In this document: positions 16,350-26,246 of the stretch, piece by piece | How positions within the stretch are numbered: the stretch's first letter is position 1 | Layout: each line of letters starts with the position of its first letter | The notes under the pieces: generated by a model | Databases searched by the model: none | Told to the model about the DNA's origin: nothing | The model's input: the letters and a program-made list of their open reading frames with translations, nothing else | NCBI GenBank assembly: GCA_021083345.1 | Contig: JAJGRE010000005.1 | Location: 216,101-280,100 of the forward strand | Reading direction: 5' to 3' | DNA from: Calditrichales bacterium MX18-03 | GTDB lineage: Bacteria; Bacillota; Clostridia; Lutisporales; Lutisporaceae | DNA: 64,000 bases | Program-made: the position numbers and the translations under genes

Positions 16350-18998
16350 CTAAACCAGATTTACAGAAAGCCTGACGGTGAAGGTGGTCCTTCCCGGTCT
16401 GCTCTCGACGGTAATATCGCCCTGATGCCGGCTGATGATCTTTTTTGCGATTCCCAGACCCAAGCCGCTGCCTTCCCCCTGCTTCTTTGTTGTAAAGAAA
16501 GGATCAAATATCCGGTCATGGATGGCCTCCGGTATCCCGGTGCCGCTATCGGTAATCCTGACGGTAATGTACCCGCCTTCCTGACAGGCGTCTATTTCCA
16601 AGGTTCCCTTATAATCCATGGCCTGCAATGCATTATGGATCAGGTTTGTCCATACCTGGTTCAATTCATCAGGAAAGCATTTTATTGCAGGCAGAGGGCT
16701 GTAGTTTTTGATGACCTCTGTACCTTGCTTGATTTGATTGTGATACAGCGCCAGTACGGTATCGATCCCTTCAGTGATGCTGGATTCTACCGGTATTCCG
16801 GTGCGGTCAAAATGCGCATAATTCTTAAGGGCATAGAGCATCTTGGAGGCCTTTCCCACTGCCATATCCATATTTTTAACATTACGCAGGATACCGGACA
16901 GCTCATAGCATACCTGCATGACAAAATGGCATTCAGGATGTGAGAAAAGCGGCAGGTACTTTTCCAGATGGTCGTAAATGCCGATATCAACCAGATTGTC
17001 GGCTGCGGTATCGCAGTGATCCAGACCCATAGCCGTTATCTGCTCCTGAAGCCTTTTGCGGTGCATACGCTCTTCCTTGGATGAAATCGTTATGTCCTTT
17101 TCCATTGAGCTGTGAAGCATCTCAAAGAACAGCTGCTGCAGCGGCAAGTCCAGGATCCTGAAAAGCGCCGGCAGCTTCTCGCCGATGGTATGGTGCATGT
17201 ACTCCGATATGTTGTTGATAGAGGCCTGGATAGCACCCAGAGGCGTGTTGATCTCGTGGGCAATGCCGGAAATCAGCTGCCCCAGCGCTGCCATCTTCTC
17301 CGATTGGATCAGGTATTCCTGGGTTTCCTGCAGGTGGTCCAGGGTATATTTCAACTCGTCAGCGGTGTTCTTCAGCTGCTCTGTTTTCTGTGAGTTGGTT
17401 ATAGCGATGGTAATATAGGAAGCCAAAGCCTTTAGGGTGTTCAGGTTCTGTTCCGTATAGGCGTTCTCCTTATAGCTTTGGACTGTGATGGTTCCCAGCA
17501 CCTTATCCTCTATGATAAGAGGATAATAGATCAAGCTCCGTGCAGGTCTGCTTACCGCATCGGTATCATCATCGGGGATCAAGGTTTGAGTTCCGTCATC
17601 CGCCAGATTGTTTATGAAAATATTTTTCCGTGTCCTGATACATTCTGCGGCTATGCTGTTTTCATCATGAATGGATGCTTTAAACAATGGGAGCCTTTTG
17701 GAATCCTCAATAAATATCTTATATTCAACCTGCTGGTTTGTCTCATCATACAGGCCGATGCCGAATACAGTGGCATCCATCAGTGTATTCATGGTATCGT
17801 AAATGGTGTTCATGATGGTTTCAATGTCCAGGGATGCCGTGATCTTCTGCCCGATTTCACTGATGACGGCGATATTGTTGTAGGATTCCTTCAGCTCCAC
17901 ATTTTTCAGCTTATAGATTTCAGCATCCTTTTTTGCCTGCTGCAGCTTGGAATCGGCAGAAAGTGCACTGATTTTGGTCTCCAGCTCCTGGGATACGATT
18001 TTGTTGTTCTGGTCAATATATTTTTTATAGTGATGCACAGCGTTTTCGAAACAGCCTGATTTCTCATAAGCTTCTGCAATCAGCTTGTGTATGTTTCCCA
18101 AAAGGAAGGCGGCGTTGATCTCGGTAGAAAGATCCAAGGCTGCGATGAGGCTGCTCAGGGCTCTGGGATAGTCGCCCAGCGTCAGGTAAAGGCTGCCCAG
18201 CTCTGCCAGTACCTCTGCATGGCCGTACTTGTTATTGGTCTTATTGCGGCAGTCCAAGCTCAGCTCCAGGTTTTTCAGGGCTTTATCCGTATCGTCTATA
18301 ATTTTGTAGATCCGGCCCAAGGCATAGTAGCAGTAGCCGATGGTGTTCATGTCACCGGATTCCTGAGCCTTCAGCAAGCCCTTCAGCGAATACTCCAGGG
18401 CTTTCCCGTTATCCCCCAGCTTGTGGTAGCACTCTCCGATGCTGCTCAAGATAATGCCGTAGATCGTGCTGCCGGATTTTTCACAGTAATGGACCGCTTC
18501 ATTGTAATACTTCAGGGCTTCTTCATAGACATTGATGACATCCTTGTAAATCTCGCCGATGTTGTTCAAGAAGAATACCGTCATGGGCGCATTGCCGGCT
18601 TCTCTGGAAAGGGTCAGCCCACTGAGATAAGCCTCCAGCGCTTTTTCCTTCTTGCCCAGCTTGCCGTAAGAGTGGCCAATTGCATTGAGGACTTTTATTT
18701 TTCCATCGGTATAGCTATTTTTTTCAAATACCTCAAGGATGGTATGATACTTGATCAGGGCTTCTTCGTGAAGATCCGCATAAGCGTCGTGGATCGTCAT
18801 ACCCAGTACGCTTTCAGCGCTGCCTATTTCATAACCGATTTTCGCCGACAGCCGGCAGGCCTCTGCCGACAGGTTCAGCGACTGCTGGCTGTCCAGCCTT
18901 CGAAGCTCCCATGACAGGCGGTTCATGAAGTCGATTCTGACCCTGGGATCGGTTGCCTGCTGAAGCTGCTGTTCAAGTTCCAAAATGGCTTCACTCAT
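16350..18998 (-). CDS. Soluble TPR-GAF sensor histidine kinase
   Basis: Cytoplasmic histidine kinase of 882 residues without membrane segments. Residues 1-345 are TPR-type repeats (ALEAYLSGLTLSREAGNAP, ALEYSLKGLLKAQESGDMN); a coiled coil follows; about 375-540 is a GAF domain; the phospho-acceptor His is in GQLISGIAHEINTPLGAI (about 580); the ATPase domain carries NLIHNALQAM, DSGTGIP, FDPFFTTKKQGEGSGLGLGI. The TPR part probably senses through protein contacts. Start 18998 has GGAG upstream and overlaps the upstream gene by 8 bp, making this the last gene of a three-gene signalling operon read leftwards from 20741. Confidence 0.92.
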   Translation of the reverse strand: MSEAILELEQQLQQATDPRVRIDFMNRLSWELRRLDSQQSLNLSAEACRLSAKIGYEIGSAESVLGMTIHDAYADLHEEALIKYHTILEVFEKNSYTDGKIKVLNAIGHSYGKLGKKEKALEAYLSGLTLSREAGNAPMTVFFLNNIGEIYKDVINVYEEALKYYNEAVHYCEKSGSTIYGIILSSIGECYHKLGDNGKALEYSLKGLLKAQESGDMNTIGYCYYALGRIYKIIDDTDKALKNLELSLDCRNKTNNKYGHAEVLAELGSLYLTLGDYPRALSSLIAALDLSTEINAAFLLGNIHKLIAEAYEKSGCFENAVHHYKKYIDQNNKIVSQELETKISALSADSKLQQAKKDAEIYKLKNVELKESYNNIAVISEIGQKITASLDIETIMNTIYDTMNTLMDATVFGIGLYDETNQQVEYKIFIEDSKRLPLFKASIHDENSIAAECIRTRKNIFINNLADDGTQTLIPDDDTDAVSRPARSLIYYPLIIEDKVLGTITVQSYKENAYTEQNLNTLKALASYITIAITNSQKTEQLKNTADELKYTLDHLQETQEYLIQSEKMAALGQLISGIAHEINTPLGAIQASINNISEYMHHTIGEKLPALFRILDLPLQQLFFEMLHSSMEKDITISSKEERMHRKRLQEQITAMGLDHCDTAADNLVDIGIYDHLEKYLPLFSHPECHFVMQVCYELSGILRNVKNMDMAVGKASKMLYALKNYAHFDRTGIPVESSITEGIDTVLALYHNQIKQGTEVIKNYSPLPAIKCFPDELNQVWTNLIHNALQAMDYKGTLEIDACQEGGYITVRITDSGTGIPEAIHDRIFDPFFTTKKQGEGSGLGLGIAKKIISRHQGDITVESRPGRTTFTVRLSVNLV

Positions 18999-20343
18999 AG
19001 ATTTTCTCCTTTACGATAATCTCGAAAATATCCTTGTCAAGATTTCCGCAGCGTACCTCCGATTCGATGATGGCCAGGGCTTCAGCCTTTGATTTTTCCT
19101 TTCGATAGGGCCTGTCCGGTGATGTCAGCGCTTCATAGACATCCAGTATGGCCAGGATCCTGGCGGGGACGGATATCTCCTCACTGCGCAGTCCTCTGTA
19201 ATAGCCGCTTCCGTTCAGCCTTTCATGATGACTGGATGCGATGGCGGGCACGTTTTTCAGATGCGCCGGCCAGGGAATGTGCTTGAGTATATTATAGGTA
19301 AACTCGGCATGGGAACGGATAACGCTTCTTTCCTCTTCCGTCAGTGTGCCTCTGGGAACAGTGAGGTTCTTGACCTCAAACTCATCCAGCAGATTTTTTA
19401 CATTTCCGTCCACGTCGGTTATTTTTATTCTGGCTATTTCTTTGATCTTCCTGATTTCTTCTTCATCAAGCTGTTCCTTGCTGCTGGCCGTCAGGATCAG
19501 GTGCAGGTAATCCTGCAGATTCTCAAGCAGTTTGCTTTCATCGGCATCAAGGGGCTGTATTCGCTTCTTTTCCCAAAGGTAGGACCGGTACCAGATCAGC
19601 TTGTACTTTATCGCCATTTGCCTGTCCAGGGAGATGCGCTGCTCTTTAAGAAGGATCTGCTCCCTTACGCCTATCTTACCGATATCGTGAAGAAGTGCGG
19701 CATAATATAGCTCCTTTATCTCATTCTCCGAAAAGCTGGCGTCCTTAAAGCAGCCATAGTCCACGCGGTTTATCGCTTCCGCGGTTCTTACGGCGTATAA
19801 GGCCATGCGCTTAGAGTGCCCGGCAGTGGTGGTATCCCGGGTGTCCAGCGTTGCACCCATTGTCTCGACAAATGACTCCGTCCAGGCAATAAGTTCCATG
19901 TTTTGCTGCTGCAGCGCGTTGTTCTGCTCTTCGATTTTTCTGTCCTTATCATAGCTTTTTACCGCTTCTGTCACAGCCAGAAACAGGTCCTCCATCTCCC
20001 AGGGCTTTGCAATATACCGGTATAGGTTGGCGCGGTTGATGATATTGGTAACGCCATCCAGGGTGGCTTGTCCCGTCAGCAGGATCTTCATGGTTTCGGG
20101 ATGCTTCAGGTGTATACGGCTCAAAAGTTCGTCGCCCTTCATTCCCGGCATGATATAATCGGATATGACTAAAGGCACACCAACATTATCCCGATGCAGC
20201 TCGTCCAGGATCGCCAATGCATCTTCACCGTTTTCCGCAACCTCTATGTTATAATCCATGCCGATTCGGCCTTTTAACTGTTCTTTAAGGCTGTTCAGCA
20301 CAATTTTCTCGTCATCGACACACAAGATGGACTGCCTTCTCAT
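18991..20343 (-). CDS. Response regulator with HD-GYP domain (c-di-GMP phosphodiesterase type)
   Basis: Protein of 450 residues. The receiver domain has DD at 10-11, phospho-acceptor D62 (VISDYIMPG) and K in AKPWE. The output domain is HD-GYP: HSKRM, ALLHDIGKIGV (HD at 219-220), HHERLNGSGYYRGL (about 372-384). Two things are odd. The GYP triplet reads GYY, and about 95 residues (roughly 234-332) are inserted between HDIGKIGV...LLK and the next conserved helix LTEEERSVIRSH; canonical domains have a short loop there. It probably hydrolyses c-di-GMP when phosphorylated by the neighbouring kinase, if still active. Confidence 0.88.
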   Translation of the reverse strand: MRRQSILCVDDEKIVLNSLKEQLKGRIGMDYNIEVAENGEDALAILDELHRDNVGVPLVISDYIMPGMKGDELLSRIHLKHPETMKILLTGQATLDGVTNIINRANLYRYIAKPWEMEDLFLAVTEAVKSYDKDRKIEEQNNALQQQNMELIAWTESFVETMGATLDTRDTTTAGHSKRMALYAVRTAEAINRVDYGCFKDASFSENEIKELYYAALLHDIGKIGVREQILLKEQRISLDRQMAIKYKLIWYRSYLWEKKRIQPLDADESKLLENLQDYLHLILTASSKEQLDEEEIRKIKEIARIKITDVDGNVKNLLDEFEVKNLTVPRGTLTEEERSVIRSHAEFTYNILKHIPWPAHLKNVPAIASSHHERLNGSGYYRGLRSEEISVPARILAILDVYEALTSPDRPYRKEKSKAEALAIIESEVRCGNLDKDIFEIIVKEKIYE

Positions 20344-20741
20344 CGCTCAGCCTCCTTCAATGCCGCTTCAAGAATGTCAAAAAGCTCTTCCTCCTGCCAG
20401 GGCTTATGGATGCAGCAGTACAGATTGGCATGCTTGCGAGCATTCTCGATGGCCGCGGTATCGGCATGGCCTGTGAGCATCAGCTTGACAATTCCGGGGA
20501 AGCGCCGGTGGACCTCAATCAGGAACTCGTCGCCCTTGATACCGGGCATCAGCCAGTCAGATACGATGATAACGATTTTGACGCCCTGCTCTACCAGTTC
20601 CTCGATTATCTCAATGGCTTCATCGGCACCGGATGCAATTTCGCACCGGTAACTGCTTCCGAAGCGTCTCTTGATTTGTGACTTCAAACTGTCCAGTATG
20701 ATTTTCTCATCGTCCACACACAGAATAGCCTTATCCAGCAT
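20340..20741 (-). CDS. Single-domain response regulator (CheY-like)
   Basis: Receiver-only protein of 133 residues: CVDDEK at 8-13, phospho-acceptor D62 in SDWLMPG, T in LTGHAD and K in HKPW. With no output domain it may relay phosphate between the kinase and HD-GYP partners. ATG 20741 follows a GGGGG stretch at 8 bases; the frame is open to 20807 but without a better start. Its stop overlaps the HD-GYP gene by 4 bp (ATGA). It resembles the receiver of that neighbour closely, suggesting duplication. Confidence 0.88.
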   Translation of the reverse strand: MLDKAILCVDDEKIILDSLKSQIKRRFGSSYRCEIASGADEAIEIIEELVEQGVKIVIIVSDWLMPGIKGDEFLIEVHRRFPGIVKLMLTGHADTAAIENARKHANLYCCIHKPWQEEELFDILEAALKEAER

Positions 20742-20965
20742 CGCATGTACCCCCAATAATTCATTTTGGATATCTTGCAGGGAAATAAGTCTGCAACTTT
20801 TTCCCATCTACTAGTATACCGATAAAAAACGACACCTCTATAATATCATGCTAGCATAGAATATGCGAAATTTCTATAAAAACAGGCCGCGCAGCCTTAT
20901 GATTTTATACAGCAGGGGGATATGGTATAATGGGATACAACAACTCGTAACTGGAGGTGGAATGA

Positions 20966-21862
20966 ATGGCTGGTAAGAATAAGGCTTGGCTGCTGCTGAC
21001 ATTGTGCAATCTGTTCTGGGCAGGAAATTATATATTGGGGAAATATGTCGTTGCAGAAATGACGCCGCTATGGATCACCTTCTCCCGTTGGCTGGCAGCA
21101 TCACTGCTGCTCCTTGGTATCGCACATTTCTACGAAAAGCCGGATTGGCGCGGCGTGGGAGCGGCATGGCCGACCTTGACCGGTATGGGTTTGCTAGGAA
21201 TTGTAGGCTACAATACCGTGCTTTATTCGGCGCTTAACTATACATCTGCAACAAATGCTGCTTTGGTCAGCGCGCTGAACCCCGGCGTGATGGTGGTATT
21301 CTCCGCTTTTTTGCTGCGGGAAAAAATATCGCGGATACAGGTATTGGGAATTGCCGTTTCCTTCACGGGGGTCCTTGTGGTGCTGACCGGCGGTGTTTTG
21401 CACCAGCTTCTGCAATTGGACTTCAACAGGGGCGACCTGCTGATGCTGGTGGCCATCCTGATGTGGACTTTGTACTCCATAATAGGCAAGCGCCTCACAG
21501 CTGTCCCGCCTGTCACGGCTACAGCGGCATCAGCTTTGATAGCTACACTGATAATGGCGCCGTTTGCAGCGGCACAGGGCATTGATGCCGGAAGCATCAG
21601 TCCTTTTACCATGGTTGGGATCCTGTATATCATCCTTTTCCCATCCATCTGTTCCTTCATATTCTGGAATATTTCCGTCAGAGAGGTCGGTGCAGGCAAG
21701 GCAGGCATTTTTCTCAACCTGATTCCGGTTTTCACGGCAGCCATCAGCTGGATGATGGGGGAGAGGATAACCGCAGCTCAAGTAATCGGCGGGCTGCTCG
21801 TATTTCTGGGTGTTTATTTGACTTCGGGACTGCTGGATAGAAGAATGGCAAGGAAAGCGTGA
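20966..21862 (+). CDS. EamA/DMT family transporter
   Basis: Membrane protein of 298 residues with about ten membrane segments in two EamA repeats (first repeat NLFWAGNYILGKYVVAEMTP, second ILMWTLYSIIGKRLTAVPP). The family exports metabolites such as amino acids or purines; the substrate cannot be read from sequence. ATG 20966 is preceded by GGAGGTGG, and a TATAAT lies at 20926-20931. Confidence 0.88.
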   Translation: MAGKNKAWLLLTLCNLFWAGNYILGKYVVAEMTPLWITFSRWLAASLLLLGIAHFYEKPDWRGVGAAWPTLTGMGLLGIVGYNTVLYSALNYTSATNAALVSALNPGVMVVFSAFLLREKISRIQVLGIAVSFTGVLVVLTGGVLHQLLQLDFNRGDLLMLVAILMWTLYSIIGKRLTAVPPVTATAASALIATLIMAPFAAAQGIDAGSISPFTMVGILYIILFPSICSFIFWNISVREVGAGKAGIFLNLIPVFTAAISWMMGERITAAQVIGGLLVFLGVYLTSGLLDRRMARKA

Positions 21863-21902
21863 AGGCAGCGCACTGGCCGTAAATAAGTGAAGGTTGTTTT
21901 GA

Positions 21903-21955
21903 AAGGCAATGCTGGGGCTCTATCGATTGCTTCAGCTGCAGCCTTTTTATTTTAT
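21903..21955 (+). terminator. Probable terminator after the EamA gene
   Basis: AAGGC and GCTG pair with CAGC and GCCTT around a loop of about 18 bases, followed by TTTTTATTTTATTT. Confidence 0.6.
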
Positions 21956-22061
21956 TTGTTTTTCCAATGTACGGCAGAAAGCGTGACACAACGCAAAACC
22001 GGAAATCTTTGATGAATATGGGGACAAGTCCGATTGGAGAAAATAAAGCTGAGGTGATGTT

Positions 22062-22904
22062 ATGAAAAAAAGATATTTTCCTATTTTGATACTCAGCGCT
22101 ATTGCCATTTCATTTTATTACGGACAGAAACCCCTGTCAGGCAGTGCTTTTTTCAATGCAAGGGCAAAAAATTATGAGATAACCATGAAGCAGGACTTAC
22201 AGTGCCTCATGGCGGCCTATCCCGAATATATCAAAGGCGTCGAAAAAAGCGATGAAGGAAATGTATTTTTGGTCATGAAGTCAGGCATAAGAATCCTTTA
22301 TGATGATAAGCGGGAAAAAAGCGCCGAAGAAAAAATAGCCGATCCTGATCTGCAGGATATGATGGAGCAGGAGTACAGCCTGTTTACAGACCAGAAGCTG
22401 AGAGGGAAAAACGATGACCCAGGGCGAGCAAGGGTCTATGCGCTTCTGAAAGAGGTATACGGCGCTTCACAGCAGCAGGTTGAAGGAAAATTGATAAATG
22501 TGAAAGCTGGAGGAAGGTTCTTCCAATTCAACAGGGAAAACCAAGCGGCAAAAGCTCTTCAATCTGCCATGCAGGAGCTGGCGCAGCTAGCCGAAACAAG
22601 GCCTGATGTCAGGGCGTGTGTTTTTCCCTGCAGCGGCACGTACAACTACCGGTATATTGCGGACACCAACCGCCTGAGCCCCCACGCCTTCGGCATTGCC
22701 ATCGACCTGGCCCGGGACAAGAGAGACTATTGGAAATGGGCATCCCGGGAACAGGGACAGAAAAGGCTGGCTTCTTATCCCAAAGAGATTGTCGAGATCT
22801 TTGAAAAGAACAACTTCATCTGGGGCGGGAAATGGGGACATTTTGACATACTGCATTTTGAGTACCGTCCTGAGATCATTTTAAAAGCACGGTTAAGCAG
22901 CTGA
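22062..22904 (+). CDS. M15 family D-Ala-D-Ala carboxypeptidase-like protein
   Basis: Peptidoglycan peptidase-like protein of 280 residues. An N-terminal hydrophobic segment (YFPILILSAIAISFYYG) is a signal peptide or membrane anchor. The zinc site is visible near the C-terminus as SPHAFGIAIDL (SxHxxGxAxD) and WGHFDILHFEYRP. It probably trims stem peptides at the cell surface. Start 22062 is preceded by GAGGTGAT. The next gene is another exported cell-wall-type enzyme. Confidence 0.88.
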   Translation: MKKRYFPILILSAIAISFYYGQKPLSGSAFFNARAKNYEITMKQDLQCLMAAYPEYIKGVEKSDEGNVFLVMKSGIRILYDDKREKSAEEKIADPDLQDMMEQEYSLFTDQKLRGKNDDPGRARVYALLKEVYGASQQQVEGKLINVKAGGRFFQFNRENQAAKALQSAMQELAQLAETRPDVRACVFPCSGTYNYRYIADTNRLSPHAFGIAIDLARDKRDYWKWASREQGQKRLASYPKEIVEIFEKNNFIWGGKWGHFDILHFEYRPEIILKARLSS

Positions 22905-22976
22905 GAAAGGTCTGTCAAGTTGACAGACCTTTCTCAAAAAAGAGTTCTTTTTTATAGGGGGGGTGCAATATACTAA
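22903..22976 (+). terminator. Strong hairpin after the M15 peptidase gene
   Basis: GAGAAAGGTCTGTCAA is followed immediately by its perfect inverted repeat TTGACAGACCTTTCTC, then a second small hairpin AAAAAAGA/TTCTTTTTT that supplies the T tract. It overlaps the stop region of the peptidase gene. Confidence 0.7.
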
Positions 22977-23015
22977 ATAAGATAAATAATGCGTTAAAGG
23001 CAGGGGTTTTGTAGC

Positions 23016-24131
23016 GTGAGGATTTTTTTTGCTGAGAAAACCAGGTACCGCGTCGTAAAATGGCTGCTTCCAATTGCATTACTGGTGCTTATTGGCCTGA
23101 ACATGTCCGAAGGGATGCTGATAAGTGTCTTTGAACCTAATGATGAAGCTGCGGATGCCATCCGTTACATTTTTGCAGTCAGGAATGAAGCCATCATAAA
23201 CGGCGATCTGGAATCGGTGAAATCCATGTACAATACGGCGACGAAATATGGAACCTGGGCCTACGAATATGAGGTCCGAAAGGTAAAGTATATACATAAT
23301 TGGGAAAAGAAGCAAGGCGTCAAGTTCATCGAGATAACGCCCAATGTGATGATCCGGAGCTTGAAGGATAAAGGTGACAGATTTTCCGCCAATATCGTCT
23401 GTTCTACGGAATATAAATACATATACGAAGACAAGCCGGAGGAACTGAACAGCTGCCGCATCGGAACCTATCATGCTCTGGACATCATGAAAAAAGAAAA
23501 TACATGGATCATAGCAAAGGAATGGTACAAGGATCCGTTTGCCGATTCCCTCAACTTGAATAGACTGAATGAGGAGACTGTTAAGCAGCATATCCTTTCA
23601 CAAGGGCCCCGCGACTTGTCCGGTATCCTTGAGAGGCGAAGAAATGCCGTTGCTTACGCCGATATGTACTGCGGCGCTGCAAGTGAAGAGCAATATGGGC
23701 ATAAGTATAACAAGAAATACCGGAATTACAACTCCCAGGGCGGCGACTGCGCAAACTTTGCATCCCAGATTCTTTTCGAAGGCGGCAAGTTCAGGAAGAA
23801 CAAGACCTGGAACCATGACCGCAATGGTGCAACGCGGGCTTGGGTCAATGCAGACGGCTTCAAAAGCTATATGGTCAACAGCGGGAGAGCCTCCGTCATA
23901 GCCTACGGCAGCTATGAGAAGGTATATAAGGCATCCTACAAGCTGCTGCCGGGTGATTTTGTGGCTTATGAGAAAAAAGGAGACATCACCCATATTTCGG
24001 TTGTAACAGATGCCGATTCAAGAGGATATGCGCTGGTAAGCTGTCATAATACCGATAGGAGCAGGGTCCCGTGGGATCTTGGGTGGAGCAACTCCAGCAT
24101 TCGCTTCTGGCTGGTCAGGGTTCATTATTAA
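23016..24131 (+). CDS. Membrane-anchored amidase-domain protein (Amidase_6 type)
   Basis: Protein of 371 residues with an N-terminal hydrophobic segment (WLLPIALLVLIGLNM) and a C-terminal putative amidase domain: YNKKYRNYNSQGGDCANFAS holds the likely catalytic Cys, and GDITHISVVTD the His. Similar proteins in Clostridia and Bacillus are secreted and presumed to act on cell wall. The middle part is an NTF2-like stretch typical of this family. The start is GTG 23016 with AGGGG upstream. Confidence 0.82.
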   Translation: MRIFFAEKTRYRVVKWLLPIALLVLIGLNMSEGMLISVFEPNDEAADAIRYIFAVRNEAIINGDLESVKSMYNTATKYGTWAYEYEVRKVKYIHNWEKKQGVKFIEITPNVMIRSLKDKGDRFSANIVCSTEYKYIYEDKPEELNSCRIGTYHALDIMKKENTWIIAKEWYKDPFADSLNLNRLNEETVKQHILSQGPRDLSGILERRRNAVAYADMYCGAASEEQYGHKYNKKYRNYNSQGGDCANFASQILFEGGKFRKNKTWNHDRNGATRAWVNADGFKSYMVNSGRASVIAYGSYEKVYKASYKLLPGDFVAYEKKGDITHISVVTDADSRGYALVSCHNTDRSRVPWDLGWSNSSIRFWLVRVHY

Positions 24132-24149
24132 TAACCTCCATATCAAAGC

Positions 24150-24176
24150 CTCCTGCAGCAAGGAGGTTTTTACTTT
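24150..24176 (+). terminator. Rho-independent terminator
   Basis: CCTCCT and AGGAGG pair around a short loop and are followed by TTTTT. Confidence 0.8.
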
Positions 24177-24260
24177 CTGCAACGAAACAGCTGCAGCAGG
24201 CTCGTCTGGCGTTTTATTATGCCTTCCTCACTCATATAAATATTTATAAGGTTACCTGAG

Positions 24261-24289
24261 TATCTTACATTGCGTCCCACGAATACAAT
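24261..24289 (+). promoter_or_regulatory. Candidate sporulation (sigma-E type) promoter for prkA
   Basis: TATCTT (24261-24266) and AATACAAT (24282-24289), 15 bp apart, resemble sigma-E elements (ATA-type -35 and CATACANT -10, seven of eight matching). prkA/yhbH/spoVR genes in Bacillus are known from sporulation regulons. No good sigma-A promoter was seen in this 190-bp gap, which also holds an AT-rich 12-bp palindrome at 24236-24247. Confidence 0.35.
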
Positions 24290-24319
24290 ATTAGCATGAG
24301 AGGGAGGGAGCTAAGGCCT

Positions 24320-26242
24320 ATGGAGTTTATCGATTTGATTCATAAAGATAGAGAGAAGCATAAGAAGCTGTCCTTCGAAGGGACCTTCCTGGACTATCTC
24401 GAGTTGGTAAAGAAAAACCCGTCCATGGTGAAGCTGGCGCATAAAAGAATGCACGATATCATCATCGAGAAGGGCTTTGAAGTGCTGAAACCGGAGGAAA
24501 ATGACAGGATAAGGAAGCTTCACGGCAACCAGACCATTACCAGGTATGCGTTCTTCAGGCCGGATTTTTACGGCATCGACAAGACGCTAATGAAGCTGGT
24601 GGACTATTTCCACTCTGCTGCCATGATGGGAGAGGAAGCCAGACAGGTGCTTTACCTGGTAGGTCCGGTGGGCTCAGGCAAGTCTTCCATTATGGAATCG
24701 CTGAAGAAAGCACTGGAGGGCAGCGAACCCATTTATGCGTTAAAGGGATGCCCTATGCGGGAGGAACCGCTGCATCTGATCCCGAAGCACCTTCGGAGGG
24801 AGTTCGAAGAAATCCTGGGTGTGAAGATCGAGGGAGACTTGTGTCCCATATGCCGTTACCGCCTGAAGGAGGAATATCAAGCCCAATATGAACGATTCCC
24901 TGTGATCAGTACGGATTTTTCCATACGGTCAAAAAAGGGTATCGGCGTGGTCCCGCCGGTTGACCCCAATAATCAGGATACCTCCGTCCTGATCGGTTCG
25001 GTGGATATTTCAAAAATGGACCTGTATCCGGAGGATGATCCCCGTGTTTTTTCACTGAATGGCGCCTTCAATGTCGGAAACAGGGGTGTCGTTGAGTTTA
25101 TAGAGGTCTTCAAGAATGATGTGGAATACCTTCATGCCATCATCACGGCGACTCAGGAAAAGTCCATTCCCACGCCCGGCAAGGGGTCCATGATCTACTT
25201 TGACGGCATCATCCTGGCTCACTCCAATGAAGCGGAGTGGAATAAGTTCAAGTCGGACCACACCAACGAAGCCATATTGGATAGGATCGTCAAGATCGAG
25301 GTGCCCTATTGCCTAGAGCTGAACGAAGAGATCAAGATCTATGAAAAAATACTGAAAAAGAGCAGCTTCAAATCCCATATTGCACCTCATACCATCGATA
25401 TTGGCGCTATGTTTGCCATCCTGACCCGGCTGACACCTTCAAACAAGGTGGACCCACTGGCAAAAATGAAGATTTATAATGGAGAAGAAATCGTAGAAAA
25501 GGGCATGACCAAAAAGATAGATGTAACGGAGCTGAGGGAGGAAGCTGGCTTGCGGGAAGGCCTGTCGGGCATATCCACCCGGTTTGTCATCAAGGCCATC
25601 GATACAGCCCTTACCAATTCGGAGCATGAGTGCATCAATCCCCTGAGTGTTATGGAAAGTCTGATCCGGGCCGTCAAGGAAACGGATATCGCTGAGGCTG
25701 AGAAGAAAAGACAGCTGGCTTTCCTGCAGGACACCATCCGCAAGGAATATAACAGGGTTTTGGAAAAAGAGATTACAAAGGCGTTTATCCATAGCTACAG
25801 CGAGCAGGCCGAGACACTTTTCAACAATTACCTGGATCATGCCGAGGCCTTTATCAACAAGACGAAAATGAAGGATAAGTCGACCGGCGAGCAGCTGGAA
25901 CCCGACCTGAAATTCCTGCGCTCCATAGAGGAGCAGATCGGTATTTCGGAGAGCGCGTCAAATGGCTTTCGGGCAGATGTTACCTCCTATATGTTTTACC
26001 TGATGCGGAAGGGCAGCAAGATCCATTATGCCTCCTACGAGCCGCTGAAGGAAGCCATAGAAAAGAAGCTCACAGCCTCTGTCAGGGAACTGTCCCGTGT
26101 GATTACCAAGGCCAACGTCAGAGACAAGGAACAGGACGATAAATTCGACGCCATGGTGCAGGAAATGAAGGCCAACGGCTACTGTGACCATTGCTGCAAT
26201 GTGATACTGAAGTATGCTGCCAACAATTTGTGGAAGGATTGA
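24320..26242 (+). CDS. prkA: PrkA family serine protein kinase / AAA-like protein
   Basis: Protein of 640 residues that begins like other PrkA proteins (ending [20 protein letters not shown]). It carries an AAA-type Walker [12 protein letters not shown] (about 113-122), and a C-terminal region related to protein kinases. In Bacillus PrkA acts in sporulation; the E. coli homologue YeaG acts in stress response. ATG 24320 is chosen over 24296 because family members start MxxL/I followed by charged residues and GGAGG lies upstream. It forms an operon with yhbH and spoVR, the same three-gene set as E. coli yeaG-yeaH-ycgB. Confidence 0.93.
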   Translation: MEFIDLIHKDREKHKKLSFEGTFLDYLELVKKNPSMVKLAHKRMHDIIIEKGFEVLKPEENDRIRKLHGNQTITRYAFFRPDFYGIDKTLMKLVDYFHSAAMMGEEARQVLYLVGPVGSGKSSIMESLKKALEGSEPIYALKGCPMREEPLHLIPKHLRREFEEILGVKIEGDLCPICRYRLKEEYQAQYERFPVISTDFSIRSKKGIGVVPPVDPNNQDTSVLIGSVDISKMDLYPEDDPRVFSLNGAFNVGNRGVVEFIEVFKNDVEYLHAIITATQEKSIPTPGKGSMIYFDGIILAHSNEAEWNKFKSDHTNEAILDRIVKIEVPYCLELNEEIKIYEKILKKSSFKSHIAPHTIDIGAMFAILTRLTPSNKVDPLAKMKIYNGEEIVEKGMTKKIDVTELREEAGLREGLSGISTRFVIKAIDTALTNSEHECINPLSVMESLIRAVKETDIAEAEKKRQLAFLQDTIRKEYNRVLEKEITKAFIHSYSEQAETLFNNYLDHAEAFINKTKMKDKSTGEQLEPDLKFLRSIEEQIGISESASNGFRADVTSYMFYLMRKGSKIHYASYEPLKEAIEKKLTASVRELSRVITKANVRDKEQDDKFDAMVQEMKANGYCDHCCNVILKYAANNLWKD

Positions 26243-26246
26243 TTTT

